A stretch of 64,000 bases of DNA, from NCBI RefSeq assembly GCF_029910095.1, contig NZ_CP094526.1, positions 3,472,001 to 3,536,000 on the forward strand. The letters run 5' to 3'. Of the stretch, positions 53,872 to 62,757 are shown one piece after another. The notes under the pieces are model-generated. The model was given only the letters and a program-made list of their open reading frames with translations, did not search any database and was not told the DNA's origin. The stretch comes from Bradyrhizobium sp. ISRA464. GTDB lineage: Bacteria; Pseudomonadota; Alphaproteobacteria; Rhizobiales; Xanthobacteraceae. Each line of letters begins with the position of its first letter. Position 1 is the first letter of the stretch. The position numbers and the translations under genes were made by a program.

Positions 53872-53980
53872 CCCTCGCGGTGAGGAGGCGTATAGCGCCG
53901 TCTCGAACCATGAGGCCTCGATCTTGCCTGTGGCCCATCCTTCGAGACGACCGCTTCGCGATCTCCTCAGGATGAGGTCG
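53872..53980. repeat. Palindromic repeat, ATCCTTCGAGACG type (copy 2)
   Basis: CCTCGCGGTGAGGAGGCG, GTCTCGAACCATGAGGCC and CATCCTTCGAGACGACCGC with CTCCTCAGGATGAGG repeat the pattern of 33115-33240. It lies directly after the duplicated gene end. Confidence 0.75.
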
Positions 53981-54096
53981 AGTATGTGGCGGCCGGCGAT
54001 CGCAGTCTCGCCTGACGGAATATTTCCGCGCTTGCCAAGGTCGCGCGGGCAGTTCAGAAAAACGCTGGACGGTTAAGAACGCCAGCGGAGAACGAT

Positions 54097-55254
54097 TTGA
54101 CCATCAAGGGCAAAGCCTACATTGCCGGGATCTACGAACATCCCACCCGGCACGCACCCGACAAATCAACTGCACAGCTTCACGCCGAGGTCGCCAAGGG
54201 CGCGCTCGAGGACGCGGGGCTTACCAAGGACGATATCGACGGCTATTTCCTTGCCGGCGATGCGCCGGGCGGCTTGTGGCCGATGGTCGATTATCTCGGC
54301 CTCAACACCAAGAAGCTGCGCCACGTCGATTCCACCGAGACCGGCGGCTGTTCCTATCTGATCCATCTCGGCCATGCCGCCGAGGCGATCGCCGCCGGCA
54401 AGTGCTCGGTCGCGCTGGTCACGCTGGCGGGCAAGCCGCGCACCGGCCCGATGCCGCCGCGTGCCGCCGGCGCCGAGCTCGATTTCGAGTCCGCCTACGG
54501 GGCTACCACGCATAATGCCTACGGCATGTGTGCCATGCGTCACATGCACGACTACGGCACCACCTCCGAGCAGCTCGCCTGGATCAAGGTCGCGGCCTCG
54601 CATCACGCGCAATACAACCCGCATGCGATGCTGAAGGAGGTTGTGACGGTCGAGGACGTTCTGAACTCGCCGATGATCTCCGACCCGCTGCACCGCATGG
54701 ATTGCTGCGTCGTCACCGACGGCGGCGGCGCGATGATCGTCACCACGCCCGAGATCGCCAAGAGCCTGAAGAAGCCGCTGGTCCGGCTGATCGGCCATGG
54801 CGAGGCGATGAAGGGTCCGCGCGGCGGCAAGGATCTCGATCTGACGTACTCCGCCGGCGTGTGGTCCGGCCCGCGCGCCTTCGAAGAAGCGGGCGTGACG
54901 CCGAAGGACATCAAATACGCCTCGATCTACGACAGCTTCACCATCACCGTGCTGATGCAGCTCGAAGACCTCGGCTTCTGCAAGAAGGGCGAGGGCGGCA
55001 AGTTCGTCGCCGACGGCAATCTGATCTCGGGCGTCGGCAAGCTGCCGTTCAACACGGATGGCGGCGGCCTCTGCAGCAACCACCCCGTCAACCGCGGCGG
55101 CATGACCAAGATCCTCGAGGCCGTCCGTCAGCTGCGCGGCGAAGCGCATCCGAAGGTGCAGGTGCCGAACTGCGACCTCGCCATCGCCCACGGCACCGGC
55201 GGTCTGCTCGGCGTTCGCCACGCCGCCTCAACCTGCATTCTGGAGCGTGCGTAA
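54097..55254 (+). CDS. Thiolase family protein (SCP2/acetyl-CoA acetyltransferase-like)
   Basis: The start is TTG at 54097, with GGAG 7 bases upstream. The 385-residue protein has STAQLHAEVAKGALEDAGLT, DSTETGGCSYLIHLGHAAEA with the candidate nucleophile Cys, and AIAHGTGGLLGVRHAASTCI at the C terminus. This SCP2-like group usually works with a DUF35 partner, as here (one-base overlap). It probably cleaves or condenses acyl-CoA thioesters in beta-oxidation. Confidence 0.9.
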   Translation: MTIKGKAYIAGIYEHPTRHAPDKSTAQLHAEVAKGALEDAGLTKDDIDGYFLAGDAPGGLWPMVDYLGLNTKKLRHVDSTETGGCSYLIHLGHAAEAIAAGKCSVALVTLAGKPRTGPMPPRAAGAELDFESAYGATTHNAYGMCAMRHMHDYGTTSEQLAWIKVAASHHAQYNPHAMLKEVVTVEDVLNSPMISDPLHRMDCCVVTDGGGAMIVTTPEIAKSLKKPLVRLIGHGEAMKGPRGGKDLDLTYSAGVWSGPRAFEEAGVTPKDIKYASIYDSFTITVLMQLEDLGFCKKGEGGKFVADGNLISGVGKLPFNTDGGGLCSNHPVNRGGMTKILEAVRQLRGEAHPKVQVPNCDLAIAHGTGGLLGVRHAASTCILERA

Positions 55255-55643
55255 TGTCTGAAGCCAAGAAGTACAATGCCCCGGTGACCAACCCGGAGAC
55301 CGCGCCGTTCTGGGAGGCGGCGAAGGCGGGCAAGTTCATGATCAAGCGCTGCAACACTTGCGGCGAAGCGCATTACTTCCCGCGCGCGATCTGCCCGTTC
55401 TGCTTCTCCGACAAGACGGTGTGGGAAGAGGCGAGCGGTGAGGCGACGGTCTACACCTACAGCCTGATGCGGAAGTCGCCGACCGGTCCCTATGCGATCG
55501 CCTATGTGACGCTGAAGGAAGGTCCGTCGCTGCAGACCAACATCGTCGATTGCGACCTGGAGAAGGTGACGATCGGCCAGAAGGTGAAGGTGGTGTGGAA
55601 GCCGACCGACGGCGCGCCGCTGCCGTTCTTCACGCCGGCCTAA
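55254..55643 (+). CDS. Zn-ribbon/OB-fold (DUF35) acyl-CoA-associated protein
   Basis: The ATG at 55254 overlaps the thiolase stop. The 129-residue protein has a zinc ribbon CNTCG...CPFC near residues 33-48 and an OB-fold half with ATVYTYSLMRKSPTGPYAIA and IGQKVKVVWKPTDGAPLPFF. DUF35 proteins bind and activate SCP2-type thiolases. The overlap supports a complex with the preceding gene product. Confidence 0.93.
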   Translation: MSEAKKYNAPVTNPETAPFWEAAKAGKFMIKRCNTCGEAHYFPRAICPFCFSDKTVWEEASGEATVYTYSLMRKSPTGPYAIAYVTLKEGPSLQTNIVDCDLEKVTIGQKVKVVWKPTDGAPLPFFTPA

Positions 55644-55651
55644 GAAGTACC

Positions 55652-55799
55652 GTCCCCCCTTGCGGGGGAAGGTGGCAGCCGAAGGCTGCCGGAAGAGGGG
55701 TTTCTCTCCGCGAGAGAGATGCGTCTGTGGAGGCAACCCCTCTCCCTGAGGAGTTCGTTGCGCAACCGGTGTGGCCCTCTCCCGCAAGGGGAGAGGGCT
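55652..55799. repeat. Palindromic repeat, CTCTCCCGCAAGGGGAGAGG type (copy 2)
   Basis: Left CCCCCTTGCGGGGG and GGCAGCCGAAGGCTGCC pair internally, and GGAAGAGGGG...CCCCTCTCC and CCCTCTCCCGCAAGGGGAGA close the element. It is related to 32021-32151. It is inside the CoA gene cluster, between the DUF35 and MaoC genes. Confidence 0.7.
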
Positions 55800-55848
55800 C
55801 AACAACGGGTACCGCGCTGAAGGAAAGAAGTTCGGGGAGAAAACAACA

Positions 55849-56709
55849 ATGCCGATCGTGTACGAACAGCTGATGGCCCTGAAAAATCTCGGCCAGAAAT
55901 ACAGCTACACTGACCGCGACGTGATGCTCTATGCCTACGGCATCGGCTTAGGGGCCGATCCGATGGACGAGAAGGAGCTCGCCTTCGTCAATGAGGGCAC
56001 GCTGACGCCGCGTCCGCTGAAGGTGGTGCCGACCTTCGCGTCGGTGGCCGCGTGGGGCGCCGGGCCCGGCGAGATGAATCTGAACCGCGTGATGGTGGTC
56101 GACGGCGAGCGTGACATCACCTTCCACAAGCCGTTCGCGACAGCCGCCCACATCACCGCCGACTCCACGGTGCTCGACGTCTTCGACAAGGGCAAGGACA
56201 AGGGCGCGGTGATCCGCCACCAGACCGTGCTGAACGACGAGAAGGGCGAGAAGCTTGCCACGCTGGTCGCGTCGCGTTTCGCCCGCGGCGACGGCGGCTT
56301 TGGCGGACCGTCGGACGGCCAGCCCGAGCCGCACAAGGTGCCGGAGCGCGCCCCCGACAAGGTGGTCGACATTACGACGCGGCCCGACCAGGCGCTGATC
56401 TACCGTCTGTGCGGCGACCGCAATCCGCTGCACTCCGATCCGGAGTTTGCGAAGAAGGCCGGCTTCCCGCGGCCGATCCTGCACGGCATGTGCACCTACG
56501 GCATCACCTGCCGCGGCGTGCTGCAGACCTATGCCGACTACGATCCGTCCGCCTTCAAGCAGCACGTGGCGAGGTTCTCCTCGCCGGTGTTTCCCGGCGA
56601 GACCGTGACCATGGAGTTGTGGAAGGACGGCAATGTGGTCTCGTTCGAGGCCAAGGTGAGGTCGCGCGGCGTCACCGTGATCAGGAACGGCAAGACGGTG
56701 CTGGCGTAA
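55849..56709 (+). CDS. MaoC family dehydratase (enoyl-CoA hydratase 2-like)
   Basis: ATG 55849 gives 286 residues (MPIVYEQLMALKNLGQKYSY). Two hot-dog domains are visible. The second has the hydratase-2 motif DRNPLHSDPEFAKKAGFPRP followed by ILHGMCTYGI, containing the catalytic Asp and His. It hydrates trans-2-enoyl-CoA to (3R)-hydroxyacyl-CoA. It pairs functionally with the downstream SDR, as in peroxisomal multifunctional enzyme 2. Confidence 0.93.
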   Translation: MPIVYEQLMALKNLGQKYSYTDRDVMLYAYGIGLGADPMDEKELAFVNEGTLTPRPLKVVPTFASVAAWGAGPGEMNLNRVMVVDGERDITFHKPFATAAHITADSTVLDVFDKGKDKGAVIRHQTVLNDEKGEKLATLVASRFARGDGGFGGPSDGQPEPHKVPERAPDKVVDITTRPDQALIYRLCGDRNPLHSDPEFAKKAGFPRPILHGMCTYGITCRGVLQTYADYDPSAFKQHVARFSSPVFPGETVTMELWKDGNVVSFEAKVRSRGVTVIRNGKTVLA

Positions 56710-56740
56710 CGATGTCGCAGGCTGTGGTCTGACTTGTGTC

Positions 56741-56828
56741 GTCATGCCCGGCCTTGTGCCGGGCATCCACGTCTTTCTTTCCGCGGAGACAGAAGACGTG
56801 GATGGCCGGGACGAGCCCGGCCATGACG
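56741..56828. repeat. Palindromic repeat, GTCATGCCCGG / CATCCACGTCTT type (copy 1)
   Basis: GTCATGCCCGGCC faces GGCCGGGACGAGCCCGGCCATGAC, and CATCCACGTCTT faces AGACGTGGATG. A related copy is at 59609-59735. It fills the gap between the MaoC and SDR genes. Confidence 0.8.
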
Positions 56829-56861
56829 GAGAAAAACCAAGAACAAAACGGAGAAGCAACC

Positions 56862-57740
56862 ATGGGATTACTCGACGGCAAGGTGGCGCTGATCACGGGC
56901 GCCGGTGGCGGACTTGGTGAAGCCTACGCAAAGCTGTTCGCGCGCGAGGGCGCGGCGGTGGTGGTCAACGACCTCGGTGGGCCGCGCGACGGCTCGGGTT
57001 CCGACAAGTCGATGGCACAAAAGGTGGTCGACGCGATCAAGGCCGAGGGCGGCCGCGCGGTCGCCAACGGCGCCGACATCTCGACCATGGCCGGCGGCCA
57101 GTCAGTGTTCGACGACGCCATCAAGAATTTCGGCCGCGCCGACATCCTGGTCAACAATGCCGGCATCCTGCTCGACGAGACCTTCCACAAGGCCAAGGAA
57201 GCGAACTGGGACAAGGTGATGAAGGTGCATCTGAAGGGCACCTTCTGCTGCACCCAGCCGGTGTTCAAATGGATGCGCGACAATGGCGGCGGCGTTATCG
57301 TCAACACGTCGTCCACCTCCGGCCTGATCGGCAATTTCGGCCAGACCAATTACGGCGCGGCCAAGGGTGGCATCTGGGGCCTCTCCAACGTGCTGGCGAT
57401 CGAGGGCCGCAAGTACAACATCCGGATCTGGACGCTGGCGCCGGGCGCCTTGACCCGCATGACTGCAGACCTGCCCCGCTACAAGGAGAACCCGGGTGCG
57501 GCGCTCGGTCCGGACGGCATCGCGCCGGCAGTGCTATACATGGTCAGCGACTTGTCGGGCGACCAGACCGGCAAGGTGCTCGGCGTCTCGGGCCCGCGCG
57601 GCGTCCGCGAGATGCGGATGATGGAAATGGAGGGCTGGAAGCCGCCATTTACCGGCTGGAAGGCCGAGGACATCGTCACCCATGCCAAGGAGATCTTCTT
57701 CTCCGAGGAACAGATCAAGATGGGCGCGCGGCGGTTCTGA
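56862..57740 (+). CDS. SDR 3-hydroxyacyl-CoA dehydrogenase-like protein (17beta-HSD4 type)
   Basis: ATG 56862 gives 292 residues. The cofactor motif GAGGGLG, the NNAG motif and YGAAKGG (Tyr-x-x-x-Lys) are present. VVVNDLGGPRDGSG matches the family of MFE-2 dehydrogenase domains. It would oxidise (3R)-hydroxyacyl-CoA produced by the upstream MaoC protein with NAD. SD-like AGAAGC lies before the ATG. Confidence 0.92.
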   Translation: MGLLDGKVALITGAGGGLGEAYAKLFAREGAAVVVNDLGGPRDGSGSDKSMAQKVVDAIKAEGGRAVANGADISTMAGGQSVFDDAIKNFGRADILVNNAGILLDETFHKAKEANWDKVMKVHLKGTFCCTQPVFKWMRDNGGGVIVNTSSTSGLIGNFGQTNYGAAKGGIWGLSNVLAIEGRKYNIRIWTLAPGALTRMTADLPRYKENPGAALGPDGIAPAVLYMVSDLSGDQTGKVLGVSGPRGVREMRMMEMEGWKPPFTGWKAEDIVTHAKEIFFSEEQIKMGARRF

Positions 57741-57805
57741 CCCATGCTATAGGGGCCGGGGCGGCGCCGGATGGCCCGCCCCGGATACCCAACGAGGACC
57801 TCATC

Positions 57806-58759
57806 ATGAAGCTCACCGCCCAGGCCGCAGGAACCTTTGCGATCGCGCCGACCCCGTTCCATGACGACGGCCGCATCGACGAGACATCCATCGACCGGTT
57901 GACCGATTTCTACACCGAGGTCGGCTGCGACGGCGTCACGGTGCTCGGCATCCTGGGCGAGGCACCGAAGCTCGATGCCGCCGAGGCCCAGCAGGTCGCG
58001 CTCCGCTTCGTCAAGCGCGCCAAGAAGCTGCAGGTGATCGTCGGCGTCTCCGCGCCGGGCTTCGCCTCGATGCGGTCGCTGGCGAAGGCCTCGATGGACG
58101 CGGGCGCCGCCGGCGTCATGATCGCGCCGCCGCCGAGCCTGCGCACCGACGACCAGATCGTCACCTATTTCAAGCAGGCGCAGGATGCGATCGGCGACGA
58201 CATTCCCTGGGTGCTGCAGGATTATCCGCTGACGCTGACGGTCGTGTTCACGCCCGCCGTGATCCGCAAGATCGTGATGGACAGTCCGTCCTGCGTGATG
58301 CTCAAGCACGAGGACTGGCCGGGCCTGGAGAAGATCTCGACACTGCGCAACTTCCAGAAGGACGGCTCGCTGCGGCCGCTGTCCATCCTGGTCGGCAATG
58401 GCGGCCTGTTCCTCGATTTCGAGATGGAGCGCGGCGCCGACGGCGCGATGACCGGCTACGCCTTCCCTGAACTCCTGATCGATGTCGTCAACCTGTCCAA
58501 GGCCGGCAAGCGCGATGCCGCGCACGATCTGTTCGATGCGCATCTGCCGCTGATCCGTTACGAGCAGCAGCCCGGCGTCGGCCTCACCGTGCGCAAATAC
58601 GTGCTGCAGAAGCGCGGCATCATCTCCTCCAGCGCCCAGCGCAAGCCGGGTGCGGTCATCACGCCGCAGGCGAGGGCGGAGGTGGACTATCTGTTGTCGC
58701 GCGTGGCCCGCGTGGACCGCCGCGCCAACCTGCAACCCCAATCCAGCGCAGCAGGCTAG
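57806..58759 (+). CDS. Dihydrodipicolinate synthase family protein (DapA-like aldolase)
   Basis: This 317-residue TIM-barrel protein has the Schiff-base Lys167 (CVMLKHEDWPG) and catalytic Tyr140 (LQDYPLT). TVLGILGEAPKLDAAEA is the usual G-x-x-GE loop. It is not classical DapA and probably cleaves or condenses a 2-oxoacid. It lies 65 bases after the SDR and 7 bases before the NUDIX gene, so it is in the same operon. Confidence 0.9.
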   Translation: MKLTAQAAGTFAIAPTPFHDDGRIDETSIDRLTDFYTEVGCDGVTVLGILGEAPKLDAAEAQQVALRFVKRAKKLQVIVGVSAPGFASMRSLAKASMDAGAAGVMIAPPPSLRTDDQIVTYFKQAQDAIGDDIPWVLQDYPLTLTVVFTPAVIRKIVMDSPSCVMLKHEDWPGLEKISTLRNFQKDGSLRPLSILVGNGGLFLDFEMERGADGAMTGYAFPELLIDVVNLSKAGKRDAAHDLFDAHLPLIRYEQQPGVGLTVRKYVLQKRGIISSSAQRKPGAVITPQARAEVDYLLSRVARVDRRANLQPQSSAAG

Positions 58760-58766
58760 CCCCTTT

Positions 58767-59591
58767 ATGACCGAGATCGTAGCCCCGCGCCTTGCGTCGA
58801 CCGTGTTGCTGCTGCGTGACGCCACGTCGTCACGCGACGTCAGCGGCAATAGCCGCGACGGGATCGAAGTCTTCATGATGGTCCGCCATCACCAGATCGA
58901 GTTCAACTCGGGTGCGCTGGTGTTTCCGGGCGGCAGCGTCGACAAGAACGATAAGGAGATCGCGGCGAGTCCCGCGCTCTATTCCGGCGGGGCAGGGCTC
59001 GACCCCGACGCGCTCGGTTTCCGCATCGCCGGGATCCGCGAGACCTTCGAGGAGAGCGGCATCCTGCTGGCGCGGCCGAAGGGCTCGAAGGACCTGGTCG
59101 AGGCCAGGCGGGCGAGCGAAATCGCGCACGCCCATCGCGCTGATCTGAACGAGGGCAAGATCACGTTCCAGAAGATCCTGGCCGACAACGGCATGGTGCT
59201 GGCGCTCGACGAGCTCGTGCCCTATGCGCACTGGATCACGCCGGAGGGCATGCCGAAGCGATTCGACACCTGGTTCTTCCTCGCCGCCGCTCCGCCGGAG
59301 CAGCTCGGTGCACATGACGGCAAGGAATCCACCGACTCGATCTGGGTGTCGCCGCGCGAGGCGCTTGAGGGCGGCGAGTCCGGGCGCTTCAAGCTGCCGT
59401 TCCCGACCACCCGCAACCTGATCCGGCTCGGCAAGCAGGCGAGCGTGCAGGCCGCGCTCGCCGATGCCGAGGGCATGTCGATCGTCACGGTGATGCCCGT
59501 GATGACCAAGACCGCGACCGGCCGCCAGCTCCGCATCCCCAAGGAAGCCGGCTATGACGGCGAGATCTTCGAGGTCGGCGCAGCGGGGTAG
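58767..59591 (+). CDS. NUDIX hydrolase (NUDT19-like)
   Basis: ATG 58767 gives 274 residues. The Nudix box region reads GIRETFEESGILL, with FPGGSVDKND upstream and a long insert between them, as in NUDT19/RP2p-type CoA diphosphatases. It may hydrolyse CoA or acyl-CoA, which fits its place at the end of a CoA-metabolism operon. Confidence 0.9.
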   Translation: MTEIVAPRLASTVLLLRDATSSRDVSGNSRDGIEVFMMVRHHQIEFNSGALVFPGGSVDKNDKEIAASPALYSGGAGLDPDALGFRIAGIRETFEESGILLARPKGSKDLVEARRASEIAHAHRADLNEGKITFQKILADNGMVLALDELVPYAHWITPEGMPKRFDTWFFLAAAPPEQLGAHDGKESTDSIWVSPREALEGGESGRFKLPFPTTRNLIRLGKQASVQAALADAEGMSIVTVMPVMTKTATGRQLRIPKEAGYDGEIFEVGAAG

Positions 59592-60075
59592 GGCGTCGTC
59601 CGCGCCTGCCTCACCATCGTTTGCCCGGGCAAAAGCGCGAAGCGCGTCTTAGTTAGCAAGATGACCTGGGCATCCACGTCTTGTTCGCCGCGCGTCGAAG
59701 ACGTGGATGGCCGGGACGTGGCCCGGCCATGACGGGGAGAGGGCGGGGCTGCCGGCACACTTCGTTGAGCAGCGAAATATTTCGTGTCTCCGCATTGTAG
59801 GTTCCGTCTCAATGACCGAGACGGAATCCGCGGCATGACCACCACCCCGCGCCAGCCCAGCATGGCAGCGGCCTGACACGGCCAGCTTCAGAGCGCTGTC
59901 GCTACGACCGGAAGCCGGCACCGCCGTGCGGGTCCCGGATTGGGGCAAAGTGCTTCACCAGCGTGACGCAAATCACCTTCGCCGCACAGGCGGCTTGTTG
60001 ATCCGCGTCGGCATGTTCCCAAACGCCCGTAATTTCCCGTATATTGCGGGCCAACTGGATCCCGGCCTCGATGAC
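59592..60075. other. Gap before the histidine kinase
   Basis: The first 145 bases are the palindromic repeat. The kinase frame is open from 59926, but the residues there look non-conserved. A promoter is expected, but I saw no convincing motif. Confidence 0.4.
59609..59735. repeat. Palindromic repeat, CATCCACGTCTT type (copy 2)
   Basis: CATCCACGTCTTG (59670-59682) faces AAGACGTGGATG, and GGCCGGGACGTGGCCCGGCC lies beyond. The left part CGTTTGCCCGGGCAAAAGCG also folds. It is related to 56741-56828. Bases 59736-60075 hold nothing else recognised except the kinase leader. Confidence 0.75.
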
Positions 60076-62757
60076 ATGACTGCAGAACTGCCGCCGAATT
60101 CGCAAGCGCCGCGAGCGTTTTCCCTCTCGATCGGCCAACTCACGTTCGGCAGCTTCCTGCTGGTCCTGGCTGTGATCATCATCACATCTACCGCGAGTGT
60201 GGTCGCGATCCGTCACATCGATGCGACCTTTGCCGAACTGCAGCGGCTGCAAAGCGTCGGCGACATCGCCGAGGATATCGACCGGCGCATGAACGAGCTG
60301 CGGCTGGCTGCGCGGGACTTTGTCACCGAACCGGGCAGCCAGTCGGTGCAGGTCGCGGAGGCGGCGCAATCGCTGAGCGAGATCCTGAAGAAGACCCGCA
60401 TCGAGCTCGCTCCCGAACAGCAGGACATGATCGACGGCGTCACCCAGCGGCTTGCGACCTATCGCAGCGGCATCGAGCGCATCTCGGCGCTGCTCAGCAG
60501 TCGCGCCGAACTGGTCGCCGCGCTGCCCCCGCTGCGTGACGCCTTCGACAAAGCGATCGCCGCGAGCTCCGATCCGGCGATGGCGACCGCGCTGTCGCAA
60601 ATCCAGAGTCGCATCGGCACTGCGCTGCTTGCGCATAATACGTCCGCGGCCGAGCAGGGCGCGCAGAGCATGCGCGCGATGACGATTGCCGATCCGGCGC
60701 TGCGGACGGCCGTCGATAAATATGCCGAGGCGATCATCGCGATCTCGGTGCGCGAGGGCCAGATCGCCGACATCGACAGGGAGGTGCTCGGCGAAGAGGG
60801 GCGGCTGATCCAGCGCGTCACCGAGCTGTTGCGCGAGCTCAGTACGCGGCGCGGGCACGTGCTGTCGCGGGATTTCGCGCGCACGCTGGCGGAAGCGAAA
60901 TGGCAGAGCATCGTGCTCGGCACGGCGGGCGTTTTGATCGGCCTGTTCGCGGCGGTGCTGGTGGTTCGCCGTACCGTCCGGCCGCTCGCCAGGATCGCCG
61001 GGTCGATCCGCAGGGTCGCAGGCGGCGAGAAGAGCGCGTTTATCCCGGGCGCGGATCTCGACAACGAGATCGGCGATATCGCGCGCGCCGCCGAGGTGTT
61101 CCGCCAGACGCTTGTCGACGCCGACAGTGCACGCGAGGCCGCGTTGCGCGCCCTTGCCGAGCAGCGGCTCGCCGAGGAGAGCTACCGCAAGCTGTTCGAG
61201 TCCTCCGTCGACGGCATCTATGTGACCACGCCGGGCGGCACGCTGCTCAACGCCAACCCGGCGCTGGCGCGGATGATGGGCTACGCCACGCCGCAGGACC
61301 TGATCAACGGCATCGACGACATCGCCTCTGCCGTCTATGTGGATCGGGCGGCCCGCGCGCGATATCAGCAGCTGATGCATCGCGACGGCATGGTGCGCGA
61401 CTACGAGTACCAGGTGCGCTCGCGCGACGGCACCGTGCTGTGGCTGTCCGACTCGGCCACCGCGGTGCGCAACGATGAGGGCGAGGTGATCCGCTACGAG
61501 GGGACGGTGCGCGACATCACCGACCAGAAGCGCGCCGAGGACGCGATCGCCGAAGGCCGCCGCCTGCTCCAGATGGTCATCGACACGGTGCCCGCCGTCA
61601 TCAACGTGAAGGACCGCAATCTGCGCTACGTGCTGATGAACCGCTACATGGCGGGCATCTTCGGCATCGAGCCGCAGGATGCGATCGGCCAGACCACCAC
61701 CGAGCTGATGTCGCGCTACGGCGGCGCCAAGACCGACGAGAACGACAAGCGCGTGCTGTCGGCGCGCCGCGAGCTCGGCTTCTACGAGGAGGAATACAAG
61801 GATGCCGCCGGCAACATGCGGCAATGGCTGGTCAACAAGTTGCCGATCCTGGGCACGCAGGGCGAGATCGAGAACATCGTCACGGTCGCGCTCGACATCG
61901 GCGAACGCAAGCGCTCCGAGCAGGAGATGCGCAAGGCGAAGGATTCCGCCGAAGCCGCGCTGCGCAATCTGCGCGAGACCCAGAACTCGCTGATCGAGGC
62001 CGAGAAGCTTGCCGCGCTCGGGCGGCTGGTGGCCGGCGTCGCGCATGAGGTCAACAACCCCGTCGGCATCAGCCTGACGGTGGCGTCCGCGCTCGAGCGC
62101 AAGACAGCGAATTTCGCAGGCCAGGTCGAGCGTGGCGATCTGCGCCGCTCCAGCCTCAACGAGTTCCTGGGAACGGCCCGTGATGCGTCGTCGCAGCTCG
62201 TCGCCAATCTCAATCGCGCCGCGGAGCTGATCCAGTCGTTCAAGCAGGTCGCGGCCGATCGCAACTATTCGGACCAGCGAACGTTCGATCTCGGCGATCT
62301 CACCGAGCAGGTGGTGATGAGCCTGCGGCCCGGCCTGCGCAAGCACAATCTGACGCTCAACGTCGATTGCGAGCCGAGCCTGATCATGAACTCCTATCCC
62401 GGACCGTACGGCCAGGTGCTGACCAATCTGTTTCTCAACTCGGTCGCGCATGCGTTTCCGGACGGCAGGGCCGGAGACGTCGATATCCAGGTGCGCGCAT
62501 TGGGCAAGGACCATGTCGAGGTGATCTTCGCCGACAATGGCTGCGGCATGAGCCTCGACGTGCGCCGCCGCGCCTTCGACCCGTTCTTCACCACCCGGCG
62601 CGATCAGGGCGGCACCGGGCTTGGCCTGCACATCGTCTACAGCATCGTCACCACGCGCCTTGGCGGACGGCTCCACCTTGATTCAGAACCGGGCCAGGGC
62701 ACGCGCATCCAGATCGTCCTGCCCCGCGTCGCGCCGCTGGAGCTGGCGGCGGAGTAG
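60076..62757 (+). CDS. PAS domain sensor histidine kinase
   Basis: I start at ATG 60076 (893 residues), which puts the first helix (residues about 23-44) near the N terminus; ATG 60013 is possible. After a helical periplasmic domain come a second helix at about 275-297 and a HAMP region. PAS1 is near 370 (LFESSVDGIYVTTPGGTLLN) and PAS2 near 500 (VPAVINVKDRNLRYVLMNRY). The phosphoacceptor is His657 (VAGVAHEVNNPVG). The ATPase has NLFLNSVAHAF, DNGCGMS and GGTGLGLHIV. There is no response regulator beside it. Confidence 0.93.
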   Translation: MTAELPPNSQAPRAFSLSIGQLTFGSFLLVLAVIIITSTASVVAIRHIDATFAELQRLQSVGDIAEDIDRRMNELRLAARDFVTEPGSQSVQVAEAAQSLSEILKKTRIELAPEQQDMIDGVTQRLATYRSGIERISALLSSRAELVAALPPLRDAFDKAIAASSDPAMATALSQIQSRIGTALLAHNTSAAEQGAQSMRAMTIADPALRTAVDKYAEAIIAISVREGQIADIDREVLGEEGRLIQRVTELLRELSTRRGHVLSRDFARTLAEAKWQSIVLGTAGVLIGLFAAVLVVRRTVRPLARIAGSIRRVAGGEKSAFIPGADLDNEIGDIARAAEVFRQTLVDADSAREAALRALAEQRLAEESYRKLFESSVDGIYVTTPGGTLLNANPALARMMGYATPQDLINGIDDIASAVYVDRAARARYQQLMHRDGMVRDYEYQVRSRDGTVLWLSDSATAVRNDEGEVIRYEGTVRDITDQKRAEDAIAEGRRLLQMVIDTVPAVINVKDRNLRYVLMNRYMAGIFGIEPQDAIGQTTTELMSRYGGAKTDENDKRVLSARRELGFYEEEYKDAAGNMRQWLVNKLPILGTQGEIENIVTVALDIGERKRSEQEMRKAKDSAEAALRNLRETQNSLIEAEKLAALGRLVAGVAHEVNNPVGISLTVASALERKTANFAGQVERGDLRRSSLNEFLGTARDASSQLVANLNRAAELIQSFKQVAADRNYSDQRTFDLGDLTEQVVMSLRPGLRKHNLTLNVDCEPSLIMNSYPGPYGQVLTNLFLNSVAHAFPDGRAGDVDIQVRALGKDHVEVIFADNGCGMSLDVRRRAFDPFFTTRRDQGGTGLGLHIVYSIVTTRLGGRLHLDSEPGQGTRIQIVLPRVAPLELAAE

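Noticed and set aside
59902..62676. 924-codon open frame on the minus strand
   Set aside because: It lies fully opposite the histidine kinase, whose motifs are unmistakable. Its composition is the Arg/His/Asp/Val mix expected for an antisense frame in high-GC DNA.
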